Positions 42,560 through 52,336 are shown, counted from the stretch's first letter. The stretch: 64,000 bases of DNA from Pseudomonas koreensis (GCF_025447595.1 NZ_JAOEJU010000013.1:101837-165836), one strand, 5' to 3'. Notes: generated by a model from the letters alone, not told the origin. Program-made: numbers and translations.

Positions 42560-42832
42560 TTATTCCGCTGGCGGCACGTAGCCTTCGGCTTGAGCGTATT
42601 CCTCGCCGGAGAAGTACTTGTCCATTTCGCCCTGAAGAAATTTGCGGTCTTCGGCGTTCATCATGTTCAGGCGTTTTTCGTTGATCAGCAGGGTCTGGTG
42701 TTTCTGCCAGTCGGCCCAGGCCTTGGCCGAGACGTGTTCGAAAATGTCCTGGCCCTTGGCGCCCGGGTACGGTGGGCGCTCCAGACCTTCGAGTTGTTCT
42801 TTGTACTTGCGGCACATTACGGTGCGGGTCAT
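42560..42832 (-). CDS. yggX: oxidative damage protection / Fe(II)-trafficking protein YggX
   Basis: The 90-residue protein starts MTRTVMCRKYKEQLEGLERPPYPG, the YggX signature with the conserved cysteine, and contains WAEWQKHQT-like and LNMMNAEDRKFLQ segments. YggX protects iron-sulfur clusters and supports MutY in enteric bacteria. Its ATG overlaps the mutY stop (ATGA), giving the conserved mutY-yggX operon. Confidence 0.95.
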   Translation of the reverse strand: MTRTVMCRKYKEQLEGLERPPYPGAKGQDIFEHVSAKAWADWQKHQTLLINEKRLNMMNAEDRKFLQGEMDKYFSGEEYAQAEGYVPPAE

Positions 42833-43896
42833 GTCGACTCTCCTGCATTCAAGACGGCGGCCGCGCGTTCGAGCAAGGTCTTGACCGGGGCGGCGAGGCC
42901 CAGGCGCGGCGGGGTGGCGAGGTTATACCAGAGCCAGTCGGCCTCGGCCACGTGACCGCCGGCTTCCTGCACCTGAACCAGCCAGGGTTCGATGGACAGC
43001 TGAAAGTGGCTGAAGGTGTGGACAAGGCTCGGCAGCGCCTGCAGCTCGCCCAGTTCCAGCGAGTGCTGCGCGGCGAGGTGTTGCAGGTCGTCGAGGTCGT
43101 CGAGTTCCGGCAGGCTCCACAAACCGCCCCACAATCCGCTGGACGGGCGGCGATAAAGCAGAATCGCGCCGTCCTCGTTGGCCAGCAGTGGCATCAGCGT
43201 GCGTTTCTGCGGGATGGCCTTGCGCGGCTTGGGGATCGGGTAACGCGTCTCCAGGCCAAGCATGTGCGCTTCGCAGCCCTTTTCCAGCGGACACAGCAAA
43301 CAGCTCGGCTTGCTGCGGGTGCAGAGCGTGGCGCCCAGATCCATCATCGCCTGGGTGTAGGCGTTGACCCGATCCTGCGGCGTGAAACGCTCGGCGTTGG
43401 CCCAGAGCTGCTTGGCGACCTTCGGCTCGCCGGGGTAACCCTCTTGCGCGGTAAAACGTGCCAGCACCCGTTTGACGTTGCCGTCGAGGATCGGCGCGCG
43501 CAGGCCCATGCTGATGCTGGCGATCGCTCCGGCAGTGGACAGACCGATACCCGGCAGCTCGGTGAGCTTCTCGACATCGCGCGGAAACTCGCCACCGTAC
43601 TGGCTGACGACGATCTTCGCGGTTTTCTGCAGATTGCGCGCGCGGGTGTAGTAACCGAGACCGGTCCACAGGTGCAGCACTTCGTCCTCCGGCGCTTCGG
43701 CCAGGGCTTCGACCGTTGGTAGTGCGGCCATGAAGCGGTCGAAGTAATTGAGCACGGTGCTGACCTGTGTCTGCTGCAACATGATCTCGGACACCCACAC
43801 CCGATACGGGTTGATGTTCTGTTGCCAGGGCAAATCATGGCGGCCGTGGCGGTCGAACCATTCCAGCACCGCCGTGGAAAACTGCTCCGCTCTCAT
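42829..43896 (-). CDS. mutY: A/G-specific adenine glycosylase MutY
   Basis: The 355-residue DNA repair enzyme removes adenine paired with 8-oxoguanine. It shows MLQQTQVSTVL, the helix-hairpin-helix LPGIGLSTAGAIAS with catalytic Asp in PILDGNVKRVL (residues ~140), and the four-cysteine iron-sulfur motif C-x6-C-x2-C-x5-C (CTRSKPSCLLCPLEKGC). A C-terminal Nudix-like domain recognises 8-oxoG. The start at 43896 overlaps the asmA stop. Confidence 0.96.
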   Translation of the reverse strand: MRAEQFSTAVLEWFDRHGRHDLPWQQNINPYRVWVSEIMLQQTQVSTVLNYFDRFMAALPTVEALAEAPEDEVLHLWTGLGYYTRARNLQKTAKIVVSQYGGEFPRDVEKLTELPGIGLSTAGAIASISMGLRAPILDGNVKRVLARFTAQEGYPGEPKVAKQLWANAERFTPQDRVNAYTQAMMDLGATLCTRSKPSCLLCPLEKGCEAHMLGLETRYPIPKPRKAIPQKRTLMPLLANEDGAILLYRRPSSGLWGGLWSLPELDDLDDLQHLAAQHSLELGELQALPSLVHTFSHFQLSIEPWLVQVQEAGGHVAEADWLWYNLATPPRLGLAAPVKTLLERAAAVLNAGEST

Positions 43897-46118
43897 CGCT
43901 TGAACAGCCCCTTCAATGCGTTTTTCAGTTCCGGGCTGACTTTGTCGCCCAGTTTCTCGTCGATTTTCTCGCTGATCTTGTCGCCAGCGAGTTTGGTCGC
44001 GACCTGGCCCATGCGCTCGTTGTCCACGCGGCAGGCCTTGGCACCCAGCTCCAGTGGGCCACGGCAACGCAGCGGCCATTCGATGCCGACGAATTTGTCA
44101 CCGACCTGGCAGGCCGGATCCGGCATGGCGCTGGTGTCGCCTTCGACGATGATGCCAACGCGATAGTCCATGCCCAGCACTTTGAGGTCGATATCGCCGT
44201 CACCGTTGACGCTCATGCCGGGGATGCGCACTTTCAGGTCCGGGTTGCTGGCTACGCCGTTGCGGAAGGTCAGGTTGCCCTTGAGTTCCTGGAACGGCGT
44301 GTCCTTGCCGCGCGGCTCGCCGCTCAGGGATTTGCGGTTGAGGGTGGCGATGCCCTTGCACAGTTGTTGCTCAAGGTTGGCGTTAAGCAGCACGCCGTTG
44401 TTGATCACGAAACTGGCATTGCCGTTGAGGGTTTCGATCAGTGCCTGCTGGCTGTTGCCGCTGCCGGTGACTTTGCTGGTGAGATTGACCAGACCTTTGA
44501 CCGGTGGATTCTTGCCCTGGCTTTCGAGGATTTTCTCAACCGGCACCCGGTTGATCCGGGTTTGCAGGTTCAGCACTGGCGCCGTCTGGCGCACATCCAG
44601 CGTGCCCTTGGCTTCGAAGTCGCCGTTGTACAGCTCGCCGCGCAGGTTCTCAAGGGTCAGCAGGCCGCCCTGGCCGGTGGCTTTCAGTGCGGCGTTCTGG
44701 ATTGGCAGCTTGTCGAGGGTCAGTTGGCCGAAGGTCAGGTCAGCGTTGACGTCGAGCTTGCTCAGGCGCTCGACAGGGAACAGGCGCTCGGTGCTCCAGG
44801 CGCTTTTGCTCGGTTTTTCCGGCAGCGGTGTGCTGCCGGCACCGGCCATGGCATCGGCCTCGGTGCTGGCGACTTCGGCCTGGCGGACCTGCGTGGCGTT
44901 GTTGGCTTTTTCCGATTTCGGCGGCAGGTAACGGTCGACGTTGAAGGTGTCGGCCTTGAGGACCGCCCGCAGCGATTGCTTGGCGAAGTCTTCGACGGCG
45001 ATGCGGCCGCTGAAGCTGCTGTCGTCGAGTTTCAGGTTGATGTTGTCCAGCGAAACGCTGGTCGGCGTCGCGGCGACACGGCTGACCAGTTCAACCTTGC
45101 TCAGGCTGCCTTCGGCCATGGCCGGCAAGGTCTGGCCGATGCTGTCGACGAATTTCGCCAGGTCGAACTGGGCGATGGAAATCCCGCCGGTGATCTGTGG
45201 CGTCTTGTCCAGGTCGTTGGCTTTCAGCTCGCCCAAGGCGCGCAGTTGGTTGACCGAGAGTTTGATGCCAGTCCATTCGGCGACGTTGGCGGCCTTGTCC
45301 AGCAGCAGTTGGCCTTGGGCGGCGAAGGTCACGGTCTTGCCTTGCAGCGGATCGCCGGCAACTTCGCCGGAAAGCTTCAGGTCTTCGAACTTGTAGCGTT
45401 GCAGGGCGCGCTCGAAACGCAACTCGCCGTTGAGCTCGGTGCGCACTCGCAGCACTGGCTGGTTGGTGCCGAGGAACGCGGTGGCCTTGACCGGAATGTT
45501 GGTCGAATCGTGAACCGCTCCGGTGCTCAACTGGATGCTTTCGGCGCTGAATTGCTTGCCGGTCAGCTCGTCGTTGTATTCCACGCGGGCGTTGTTGACG
45601 GTCAGGCTGTCGATGTCGAGGCGGATCGGCTGGGCCGGTTTTTCAGGTTGCGGGGTGGCCTCGGGGGCGGTTTCGGCTGTGGTGGTCGGCGCCGGGGCGC
45701 TGCCGGCCTTGGGCGGCACCTTGCCGATGTCTTCCCAGTTGCCATGCCCGTTCTTGTCACGGTTCAGGCGCAGGTTCAGGCCTTCGACGCGCACGTCGCT
45801 CATCTGCACTTCGCGGCGCAGCAGTGGCAGCACGCGCACGGACAGACCGAGCATCTGCAGGTCGGCGAACGGTTCGGCAGGCTTGGCCAGAGTCGCGACG
45901 CTGGCCTCGTGCAGTTCCAGGCCGAGCCACGGGAACAGGCTCCAGCCGATGTCGCCATTGAGCGTCAGCTCGATGTGGGCCTTGTCGCGGGCAATCTGGC
46001 GGATCTCGTCTTTGTAGTCGTTGGGATCAAACAGGTGGGTCAGGGCGAAGCCCGCCGCCACAATGATCAGCAACAGCCCGAGAAGTACCAGACCCAGGAT
46101 TTTGCCGAACGCTTTCAT
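43893..46118 (-). CDS. asmA: AsmA-family protein
   Basis: The 741-residue protein has an N-terminal transmembrane anchor (ILGLVLLGLLLIIVAAGFAL) and a long periplasmic beta-rich body. The AsmA C-terminal domain shows GVLLNANLEQQLCKGIATLNRKSL and LPLRCRGPLELGAKACRVD. AsmA-like proteins bridge the envelope and are tied to outer-membrane biogenesis and phospholipid transport. It heads the asmA-mutY-yggX unit with ATGA overlaps throughout, so repair and envelope genes are co-transcribed. Confidence 0.92.
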   Translation of the reverse strand: MKAFGKILGLVLLGLLLIIVAAGFALTHLFDPNDYKDEIRQIARDKAHIELTLNGDIGWSLFPWLGLELHEASVATLAKPAEPFADLQMLGLSVRVLPLLRREVQMSDVRVEGLNLRLNRDKNGHGNWEDIGKVPPKAGSAPAPTTTAETAPEATPQPEKPAQPIRLDIDSLTVNNARVEYNDELTGKQFSAESIQLSTGAVHDSTNIPVKATAFLGTNQPVLRVRTELNGELRFERALQRYKFEDLKLSGEVAGDPLQGKTVTFAAQGQLLLDKAANVAEWTGIKLSVNQLRALGELKANDLDKTPQITGGISIAQFDLAKFVDSIGQTLPAMAEGSLSKVELVSRVAATPTSVSLDNINLKLDDSSFSGRIAVEDFAKQSLRAVLKADTFNVDRYLPPKSEKANNATQVRQAEVASTEADAMAGAGSTPLPEKPSKSAWSTERLFPVERLSKLDVNADLTFGQLTLDKLPIQNAALKATGQGGLLTLENLRGELYNGDFEAKGTLDVRQTAPVLNLQTRINRVPVEKILESQGKNPPVKGLVNLTSKVTGSGNSQQALIETLNGNASFVINNGVLLNANLEQQLCKGIATLNRKSLSGEPRGKDTPFQELKGNLTFRNGVASNPDLKVRIPGMSVNGDGDIDLKVLGMDYRVGIIVEGDTSAMPDPACQVGDKFVGIEWPLRCRGPLELGAKACRVDNERMGQVATKLAGDKISEKIDEKLGDKVSPELKNALKGLFKR

Positions 46119-46470
46119 GGGCGAGTCCTTGTAAGTAGTCGAATTCGTAATTTAGCCGGGGAGTATAGCGCTGCATCAACTCTCGCTGTTGCGGCGTCCC
46201 GCGCAGCCCGCTGAACCGCGATGTACAGCGCTTCGACAACGACCGCGATCGGGGTTCCCCGGCACCATGAGATCAGATGTCTTAAAAAAGGTGATATCAG
46301 TTTGGTTTTTCTGTCACGTGCAAGTGGTAACCTTCGCCCGTTCGTCTGCCCATCTGCGACTTAACGTCGCGCTTTCAAGGAGCTTCACCCGCAAAAAAAG
46401 GTCATGCCTGCGTGCATAAGGCCGGGGTGAGCAGTGGCTGGCGAACCATTCTAATAATTGGGGGATACAC
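46119..46470. other. divergent intergenic region between asmA and the MFS transporter
   Basis: The 352-base region carries both promoters. GGGGGA lies 8 bases before the MFS ATG. A 70-codon minus-strand frame overlaps the asmA start in another register and is not supported. No terminator or repeat is evident. Confidence 0.4.
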
Positions 46471-48135
46471 ATGAGCACGACCATTACGGCGGACGGCTTC
46501 AAAGCCGATCAGCCCGGGTTCCTGTCCAAGGAACGCATCATCGCCAAACCCGGTTTCAACCGCTGGCTGGTTCCACCGGCCGCTCTGGCCATTCACCTGT
46601 GCATCGGCATGGCCTACGGTTTCTCGGTGTTCTGGTTGCCGCTGTCCAAGGCGCTGGGCGTGACCGCTCCGGTGGCTTGCGCACCGGACATGAGCTTCAT
46701 CGCACAAGTCTTCTCGTCGCAATGCGACTGGCCGATCTCCATGCTGGGCTGGATCTACACCCTGTTCTTCATCTTCCTCGGCTGCTCGGCAGCGATCTGG
46801 GGTGGCTGGCTCGAACACGCAGGCCCACGCAAGGCCGGCGTTGTATCGGCACTGTGCTGGTGCGGCGGTCTGCTGATTTCTGCGCTGGGGATCTATACCC
46901 ACCAGATCTGGCTGATGTGGATCGGCTCCGGCGTGATCGGCGGTATCGGTCTGGGCCTGGGCTACATCTCGCCGGTGTCGACCCTGATCAAGTGGTTCCC
47001 GGACAAGCGAGGCATGGCGACCGGCATGGCGATCATGGGTTTCGGCGGTGGCGCGATGGTTGGCGCTCCGCTGGCAACCGCTCTGATGAGCCATTTCGCT
47101 TCGCCGGCTGGCGTGGGCGTGTGGCAGAGCTTCGTGGCCATGGCCGCGATCTACTTCGTGTTCATGATCGGTGGCGCCTTGGCCTACCGCGTACCGCCAA
47201 CCGGCTGGAAGCCTGAAGGCTGGACCGCTCCGGCGAAGAAAGCGTCGAACGCGATGATCACCCACCGTCACGTGCACGTGAATGTGGCGTGGAAAACCCC
47301 GCAATTCCGTCTGGTGTGGCTGGTGCTGTGCCTGAACGTGTCTGCCGGTATCGGCATCCTCGGCATGGCTTCGCCACTGTTGCAGGAAGTGTTCGGCGGC
47401 AAGCTGCTGGGCAACGATCTGCCGTTCGGTCAGCTGGACGCCGGTCAACTGGCTTCCATCGCTGCGATTGCGGCCGGTTTCACCGGTCTGCTGAGCCTGT
47501 TCAACATCGGCGGCCGTTTCTTCTGGGCGTCGTTCTCGGACTACCTGGGCCGCAAGAACACTTACTTCGTGTTCTTCGCGCTTGGTTTCGCGCTGTACGC
47601 ACTGATCCCGAACCTCGGTCACCTGGGCAACGTTGCGCTGTTCGTGGCGGCGTTCTGCATCATCCTGTCGATGTACGGCGGTGGTTTCGCGACCGTTCCG
47701 GCGTATCTGGCCGACCTGTTCGGTACGCAGATGGTGGGCGCGATCCACGGTCGTCTGCTGACTGCCTGGGCTGCCGCTGGCGTGCTGGGTCCGGTGCTGG
47801 TGAATTACCTGCGTGAATATCAGCTGAGCATCGGCGTTGAACGCGCCGCCGCTTACGACATCACCCTGTACATCCTCGCCGGCCTGCTGGTGCTGGGTTT
47901 CCTGTGCAACCTGCTGGTGCGCCCGGTCGCGGACAAGTACTTCATGACCGACGCCGAACTGGCTGCCGAACAGGCGCTGGGCCACGACAAGGGTGCTGAC
48001 GCCAGCACCGTGCTGGAGTGGAAAGCCGCGCCAGGCAGCAAGCCATTGGCGATCGCTGCGTGGCTGGTGGTGGGGATTCCGTTGGCGTGGGGTGTGTGGG
48101 TGACCCTGCAGAAGACGGCGGTATTGTTTCACTAA
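46471..48135 (+). CDS. OFA-family MFS transporter (oxalate/formate antiporter-like)
   Basis: The 554-residue inner-membrane carrier of the major facilitator superfamily has about 12 spans and a long C-terminal extension. OFA hallmarks include GIGLGLGYISPVSTLIKWFPDKRGMATGMAIMGFGGGA between helices 4 and 6, and NIGGRFFWASFSDYLGRK. Characterised members exchange oxalate/formate or move small monocarboxylates; the substrate here is unknown. The length exceeds classic OxlT (about 420), owing to an inserted loop after helix 1 with cysteines (VACAPDMSFIAQVFSSQCDW) and a tail with one more helix. A REP doublet follows. Confidence 0.86.
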   Translation: MSTTITADGFKADQPGFLSKERIIAKPGFNRWLVPPAALAIHLCIGMAYGFSVFWLPLSKALGVTAPVACAPDMSFIAQVFSSQCDWPISMLGWIYTLFFIFLGCSAAIWGGWLEHAGPRKAGVVSALCWCGGLLISALGIYTHQIWLMWIGSGVIGGIGLGLGYISPVSTLIKWFPDKRGMATGMAIMGFGGGAMVGAPLATALMSHFASPAGVGVWQSFVAMAAIYFVFMIGGALAYRVPPTGWKPEGWTAPAKKASNAMITHRHVHVNVAWKTPQFRLVWLVLCLNVSAGIGILGMASPLLQEVFGGKLLGNDLPFGQLDAGQLASIAAIAAGFTGLLSLFNIGGRFFWASFSDYLGRKNTYFVFFALGFALYALIPNLGHLGNVALFVAAFCIILSMYGGGFATVPAYLADLFGTQMVGAIHGRLLTAWAAAGVLGPVLVNYLREYQLSIGVERAAAYDITLYILAGLLVLGFLCNLLVRPVADKYFMTDAELAAEQALGHDKGADASTVLEWKAAPGSKPLAIAAWLVVGIPLAWGVWVTLQKTAVLFH

Positions 48136-48189
48136 GGTGTAGATCCTGGCTGATCTGAAGCTTTCAGGTCAGCCAGGGAAAACATTAAT

Positions 48190-48285
48190 CCCTGTGGGAG
48201 CGGGCTTGCCCGCGAAGGCGCCAGGTCAGACAGCATTGATGTTGTGTGTGCCGGCCTCTTCGCGGGCAAGCCCGCTCCCACAGGG
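48190..48285. repeat. REP doublet 1 (inverted pair)
   Basis: CCCTGTGGGAGCGGGCTTGC... at 48190-48216 and its exact complement at 48259-48285 enclose a 42-base spacer. This is the classic Pseudomonas REP sequence arranged as an inverted doublet, mobilised in other strains by RAYT transposases. It lies between the MFS gene and hisB and may also act as a transcript 3' structure. Confidence 0.92.
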
Positions 48286-48451
48286 ATCTCTTCAAGTTTC
48301 CAAATTTCCGCTTTTTTGGCTTGTATGGACATGTCTACCCGCGACAGCCGGGCGTTCTATCCGTCAGCCATCTCACCTCTCGTGTTTCTGTTTCGGCCCC
48401 GCGCCCCTATAATGGCTGCCTTTTTCGCCCAATGATTTTGCGGAGCTGGTG

Positions 48452-49045
48452 ATGGCCGAACGTAAGGCGTCTGTCGAGCGCGACACTCTGGAAACCCAGA
48501 TCAAAGCCTCGATCAACCTTGATGGCACCGGAAAGGCCCGATTCAATATCGGTGTTCCTTTTCTTGAGCACATGCTGGATCAGATCGCCCGTCACGGGTT
48601 GATCGACCTGGATATCGAATGCAAGGGCGATCTGCATATCGACGACCACCATACGGTGGAAGACGTCGGTATCACCCTCGGCCAGGCCTTCGCGCAAGCC
48701 ATTGGCGACAAGAAAGGCATCCGTCGCTACGGCCACGCCTACGTGCCGCTCGATGAAGCGCTGTCGCGCGTGGTGATCGACTTCTCCGGCCGTCCTGGCC
48801 TGCAGATGCACGTGCCGTACACCCGCGCCACCGTTGGCGGCTTCGACGTCGACCTGTTCCAGGAATTCTTCCAGGGTTTCGTCAACCACGCACTGGTCAG
48901 CCTGCATATCGACAACCTGCGCGGTACCAACACTCACCACCAGATCGAAACGGTGTTCAAGGCTTTCGGCCGCGCGCTGCGCATGGCCGTCGAGCTGGAT
49001 GACCGCATGGCCGGCCAGATGCCTTCGACCAAAGGCGTCCTGTAA
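48452..49045 (+). CDS. hisB: imidazoleglycerol-phosphate dehydratase
   Basis: The 197-residue enzyme dehydrates imidazole-glycerol phosphate to imidazole-acetol phosphate in histidine biosynthesis. Metal-binding motifs HHTVEDVGI and [10 protein letters not shown] are visible, with [14 protein letters not shown] near the N-terminus. This is the monofunctional form, without the HisB phosphatase domain of enterics. ATG 48452 follows GGAG by 7 bases. The stop overlaps the hisH ATG by one base. Confidence 0.97.
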
Positions 49046-49683
49046 TGCAGACGGTTGCAGTTATCGATTACGGCATGGGCAACCTGCACTCGGTGGCCAA
49101 GGCCCTCGAGCACGTCGGTGCGGGCAAGGTGCTGATCACCAGCGATGCGGCAGTGATCCGTGAAGCTGACCGTGTGGTGTTTCCGGGTGTTGGCGCGATT
49201 CGCGATTGCATGGCGGAGATCCGCCGCCTCGGTTTCGATTCGCTGGTGCGTGAAGTGAGTCAGGATCGTCCGTTCCTCGGCATCTGCGTCGGCATGCAAG
49301 CCTTGCTCGACAGCAGCGAAGAGAACGACGGCGTCGACTGCATCGGCCTGTTCCCGGGCGCGGTGAAGTTCTTCGGCAAAGACCTGCATGAAGACGGCGA
49401 GCACCTGAAAGTCCCGCACATGGGCTGGAACGAAGTGAAGCAGGCGGTGGATCACCCGCTGTGGCACAACATTCCGGACCTGGCGCGTTTCTACTTCGTG
49501 CACAGCTACTACATCGCCGCCGGTAATCCGCGTCAGGTGGTTGGCAGCGGTCATTACGGCGTCGATTTCGCCGCGGCGCTGGCCGAAGGTTCGCGTTTCG
49601 CCGTGCAGTTCCACCCGGAGAAGAGCCATACCCATGGCCTGCAATTGCTGCAGAACTTCGCGGCGTGGGACGGTCGCTGGTAA
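49045..49683 (+). CDS. hisH: imidazole glycerol phosphate synthase subunit HisH (glutamine amidotransferase)
   Basis: The 212-residue class I glutaminase supplies ammonia to HisF. The catalytic Cys is in GICVGMQ (residue ~84) and the His/Glu pair in VQFHPEKS (residues ~190-195). [15 protein letters not shown] is at the N-terminus. It is directly fused in expression to hisB and followed without a gap by a DUF2164 gene. Confidence 0.97.
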
Positions 49684-49944
49684 ATGGCCGTCAAGAAATC
49701 CAAACCGCCGATCCTGACCCTCACTCCCGAGCAGGAGAGCGAGGCCAACCGCAAGATTCAGCGGTTCATGGAGGATCGTTTCGAACTGGATCTGGGTTCG
49801 TTCGAGGCGGCGGAAATTCTTGAGCTGTTTACCCGCGAAATTGCTCCGCACTATTACAACAGGGCGATTTTCGATGTGCAGACCCACCTCAAGGAGCGGT
49901 TTGAAAGCATCGAAAGCGACCTGTGGGCGCTCGAGAAAAACTGA
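49684..49944 (+). CDS. DUF2164 family protein inside the his cluster
   Basis: The 86-residue acidic protein (LTPEQESEANRKIQRFMEDRFELDLGSFEAAEIL...YYNRAIFDVQ) fits DUF2164. It starts directly after the hisH stop with no spacer and is followed by hisA after 42 bases, so it is co-transcribed. No link with histidine synthesis is known to me. The conserved position in pseudomonads (from memory) suggests more than chance. Confidence 0.85.
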   Translation: MAVKKSKPPILTLTPEQESEANRKIQRFMEDRFELDLGSFEAAEILELFTREIAPHYYNRAIFDVQTHLKERFESIESDLWALEKN

Positions 49945-49986
49945 TTTCCGAGCCAAGCTGAACATTCAAATTTGAAGGTTTGCCAG

Positions 49987-50724
49987 ATGCTGATTATTCC
50001 CGCTATCGATCTTAAAGACGGTGCCTGCGTACGTCTGCGCCAGGGCCGCATGGAAGATTCCACAGTGTTCTCCGATGACCCGGTGAGCATGGCTGCCAAG
50101 TGGGTGGAGGGCGGTTGCCGCCGTCTGCATCTGGTCGACCTGAACGGCGCTTTCGAAGGCCAGCCGGTCAACGGCGAAGTGGTGACCGCGATCGCCAAGC
50201 GCTACCCGACCCTGCCGATCCAGATCGGCGGCGGCATCCGTTCGCTGGAAACCATCGAGCACTACGTCAAGGCGGGCGTCAGCTACGTGATCATCGGCAC
50301 CAAAGCGGTGAAGGATCCGGCGTTCGTTGCTGAAGCCTGCCGCGCGTTTCCGGGCAAGATCATCGTCGGCCTCGATGCCAAGGACGCTTTTGTCGCCACC
50401 GATGGCTGGGCTGAAATCAGCACCGTGCAGGTCATCGACCTGGCCAAGCAGTTCGAAGCCGACGGCGTGTCCTCGATCGTTTATACCGACATCGCCAAAG
50501 ACGGCATGATGCAGGGCTGCAACGTACCGTTCACCGCTGCGCTCGCTGCTGCCACCAAGATCCCGGTGATCGCTTCCGGCGGCATTCACAACCTGGGTGA
50601 CATCAAGTCGCTGCTCGACGCCAAGGCACCGGGCATCATCGGCGCCATCACCGGCCGGGCGATCTACGAAGGCACTCTCGACGTCGCCGAAGCGCAAGCT
50701 TTCTGCGACTCGTACCAAGGCTGA
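49987..50724 (+). CDS. hisA: phosphoribosylformimino-5-aminoimidazole carboxamide ribotide isomerase
   Basis: The 245-residue TIM barrel catalyses the Amadori rearrangement of ProFAR to PRFAR. Catalytic Asp8 is in PAIDLKDG and the second Asp in YTDIAKDGM near residue 129. GGGIRS and GAITGRAIYEG phosphate-binding loops are present. ATG 49987 (MLIIPAIDL) has GAAGG upstream; the in-frame TTG five codons earlier is unlikely. Confidence 0.97.
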   Translation: MLIIPAIDLKDGACVRLRQGRMEDSTVFSDDPVSMAAKWVEGGCRRLHLVDLNGAFEGQPVNGEVVTAIAKRYPTLPIQIGGGIRSLETIEHYVKAGVSYVIIGTKAVKDPAFVAEACRAFPGKIIVGLDAKDAFVATDGWAEISTVQVIDLAKQFEADGVSSIVYTDIAKDGMMQGCNVPFTAALAAATKIPVIASGGIHNLGDIKSLLDAKAPGIIGAITGRAIYEGTLDVAEAQAFCDSYQG

Positions 50725-50733
50725 GGACTGACC

Positions 50734-51504
50734 ATGGCGCTGGCCAAACGCATCATCCCTTGCCTGGACGTGGATAACGGCCGGGTCGTCAAAGGTGTGA
50801 AGTTCGAGAACATCCGTGACGCCGGCGACCCGGTGGAAATCGCCCGTCGCTACGACGAGCAGGGTGCCGACGAGATTACCTTTCTCGACATCACCGCCAG
50901 CGTCGATGGCCGTGACACCACGCTGCACACCGTCGAGCGCATGGCCAGCCAGGTGTTCATCCCGCTGACCGTCGGCGGTGGCGTGCGGACCGTGCAGGAC
51001 ATTCGCAATCTGCTCAACGCCGGTGCGGATAAGGTGTCGATCAACACCGCTGCTGTGTTCAACCCGGAATTCGTCGGCGAAGCGGCTCAGCACTTCGGCT
51101 CGCAATGCATCGTCGTCGCCATCGACGCGAAGAAGGTCTCCGGGCCGGGCGAAACTCCGCGCTGGGAAATCTTCACCCACGGCGGTCGCAAACCGACCGG
51201 CCTCGACGCGGTCGAGTGGGCGAAAAAAATGGAAGGCCTCGGTGCCGGTGAAATCCTCCTGACCAGCATGGATCAGGACGGCATGAAAAACGGCTTCGAC
51301 CTCGGCGTGACCCGCGCCATCAGCGATGCACTGGGGATTCCGGTGATCGCTTCCGGCGGCGTCGGCAACCTGCAGCATCTGGCCGACGGCATTCTTGAAG
51401 GCCACGCCAGCGCAGTATTGGCGGCGAGTATTTTCCACTTCGGCGAATACACGGTTCAGGAAGCCAAGGCCTACATGGCGCACCGCGGCATTGTAATGCG
51501 TTAA
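50734..51504 (+). CDS. hisF: imidazole glycerol phosphate synthase subunit HisF
   Basis: The 256-residue TIM barrel cyclase uses HisH-derived ammonia to form imidazole-glycerol phosphate and AICAR. Catalytic Asp11 is in IPCLDVDNGRVVKG and Asp130 in VVAIDAKK. TSMDQDGMKNGFD and IASGGVGNLQHL phosphate loops are seen. It follows hisA by 9 bases. Confidence 0.97.
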   Translation: MALAKRIIPCLDVDNGRVVKGVKFENIRDAGDPVEIARRYDEQGADEITFLDITASVDGRDTTLHTVERMASQVFIPLTVGGGVRTVQDIRNLLNAGADKVSINTAAVFNPEFVGEAAQHFGSQCIVVAIDAKKVSGPGETPRWEIFTHGGRKPTGLDAVEWAKKMEGLGAGEILLTSMDQDGMKNGFDLGVTRAISDALGIPVIASGGVGNLQHLADGILEGHASAVLAASIFHFGEYTVQEAKAYMAHRGIVMR

Positions 51505-51580
51505 ACATCCATACAGGCCAGTGGACAGCATGGCGTACCCAAGGCACTCTTGGGCACGCCATGGATTTCGGTAGCCCGAC

Positions 51581-52336
51581 ATGATCAAACGCCTGCTTCT
51601 CGCCCTCGCCAGTGCCTCTGTGTTGTTGATCAACACAGGTCACGCCGAAGAAAGTCCCGACACCGATCTGGTGCTCCTCACCGAAAACTTTCCGCCATAC
51701 AACATGGCGAAGAACGGCAAGAATTTCGCCCAGGACGAAAACATCAACGGCATCGCCACGGACATCGTGCGCGAGATGTTCAAGCGTGCCGGCATCACTT
51801 ACAGCCTGACCCTGCGCTTCCCATGGGAGCGGGTCTACAAGCTGGCGCTGGAGAATCCCGGTTACGGTGCGTTCGTCATGGCGCGGCTGCCGGATCGCGA
51901 AAAGCTCTTCAAGTGGGTCGGCCCGATCGGCCCGGACGACTGGGTCATGCTGGCCAAGGCCGACAGCAAGATCACCCTCGAAACCCTGAACGACGCGCGC
52001 AAGTACAAGATCGGCGCCTACAAGGGCGATGCGATTGCCGAAACGTTGACCAAGCAGGGTCTGAAGCCGGTGGTGGTGCTGCGCGATCAGGACAACGCCA
52101 AAAAACTTGTCAGCGGCCAGATTGACCTGTGGGCCACCGGCGATCCTGCCGGCCGTTATCTGGCGCGGCAGGATGGCGTGAGCGGGTTGAAAACAGTGTT
52201 GCGCTTCAACAGTGCAGAGCTATATCTGGCCTTGAACAAGGACGTGTCCGATGAGGCGGTCGCCAAGTTGCAGGCAGCACTGGATCAGATGCGCAAGGAC
52301 GGCGTGGTCGACGAAATCATGGGCCGGTATTTGTAA
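51581..52336 (+). CDS. periplasmic amino-acid-type solute-binding protein (SBP_bac_3)
   Basis: The 251-residue protein has a signal peptide (MIKRLLLALASASVLLINTG) and an SBP_bac_3 fold (LLTENFPPYNMAKNGKNFAQDENINGIATDIVREMFKRAG). Unlike the ABC SBP at 32317 it has no adjacent permease or ATPase genes and may serve another transporter or a sensor. From memory it is the PA5138 orthologue next to hisF. Its last 20 bases overlap the convergent Vps62-like gene. Confidence 0.88.
   Translation: MIKRLLLALASASVLLINTGHAEESPDTDLVLLTENFPPYNMAKNGKNFAQDENINGIATDIVREMFKRAGITYSLTLRFPWERVYKLALENPGYGAFVMARLPDREKLFKWVGPIGPDDWVMLAKADSKITLETLNDARKYKIGAYKGDAIAETLTKQGLKPVVVLRDQDNAKKLVSGQIDLWATGDPAGRYLARQDGVSGLKTVLRFNSAELYLALNKDVSDEAVAKLQAALDQMRKDGVVDEIMGRYL

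Noticed and set aside
42357..42581. 74-codon plus-strand frame containing ESNRRHGDFQSPALPTELSG
   Set aside because: It is the antisense of tRNA-Phe; the same false protein recurs wherever this tRNA exists.
44364..46214. 616-codon plus-strand frame
   Set aside because: Antisense of asmA; low-complexity Gly/Val/Gln-rich composition and no motifs.
49966..51636. 556-codon minus-strand frame
   Set aside because: Antisense of hisA and hisF, which are unmistakable on the plus strand.
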